Source of the DNA: JBMNNU01 sp050942695
Lineage (GTDB): Bacteria > Chloroflexota > UBA6077
Assembly (NCBI GenBank): GCA_050942695.1
Contig: JBMNNU010000196.1
Location: 1-6,208 of the forward strand
Length of the DNA stretch: 6,208 bases
Reading direction: 5' to 3'
Within the stretch, counting starts at the first letter, position 1. Each line of letters begins with the position of its first letter. This document shows, piece by piece, positions 6,141-6,208 of this stretch. The position numbers and the translations under genes are program-made. The notes below the pieces were generated by a model that ran no database searches, was not told the origin of the DNA, and saw only the letters and a list, made by a program, of their open reading frames with translations.

Positions 6141-6208
6141 ATGAAGCTGTATGTTGACGTAAATGGCGACCGGCACTACCTTGTGACCGATGATGGAGAG
6201 GCGGTGTA
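6141..6208 (+). CDS. Start of an unrecognised gene (22 codons visible)
   Basis: An ATG 20 bases after the pdp stop, with a good ribosome binding site, opens a frame that stays open to the window end. The visible residues begin MKLYVDVNGDRHYLVTDD and continue with GEAV. They contain no signal peptide or membrane segment and look like short beta strands joined by turns. I do not recognise the family from 22 residues. Close spacing and shared strand make it the third gene of the alr-pdp transcription unit. Confidence 0.55.
   Translation, partial: MKLYVDVNGDRHYLVTDDGEAV

Overview
The window reads as an ordinary chromosomal segment of a bacterium with moderate to high GC content. It holds five protein genes: two complete and one partial gene of recognised family roles in addition to one further complete gene and a 22-codon start of an unrecognised one. 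No phage, transposase, CRISPR, rRNA or tRNA signal is visible. An archaeal/eukaryote-type prolyl-tRNA synthetase and a nucleotidyltransferase fused to a phosphomannomutase-like domain would fit Chloroflexota (for example Dehalococcoidia) or another deep-branching bacterial lineage. That placement is an inference from gene architecture, not something the sequence proves.

Left half, minus strand (3430 down to 1). An 832-residue sugar-1-phosphate nucleotidyltransferase with a beta-helix and a phosphohexomutase-like C-terminal half is followed, 117 bases downstream on the same strand, by proS, which runs off the left edge. The gap between them holds a 77-base imperfect palindrome built from GCTGANN heptads (840-916). 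The active-site loops of the phosphohexomutase-like half are heavily altered, so the protein probably works only as a nucleotidyltransferase that supplies an activated sugar for glycans.

Centre (3431-3616). This is a divergent intergenic region. It holds a candidate minus-strand promoter (3496-3524), a long hairpin directly beside the minus-strand ribosome binding site (3436-3478), and a perfect TATAAT box for the plus-strand genes (3582-3587).

Right half, plus strand (3617-6208). Alanine racemase (alr, D-alanine for peptidoglycan) overlaps by four bases with a pyrimidine-nucleoside phosphorylase gene (pdp/deoA family, nucleoside salvage) that starts at TTG. Twenty bases later a third gene begins, of which only 22 codons are visible. 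The three look like one transcription unit.

I found no convincing new multi-gene system. The points most worth a second look are the apparently inactive phosphohexomutase domain, the heptad palindrome, and the leader hairpin next to the nucleotidyltransferase start.
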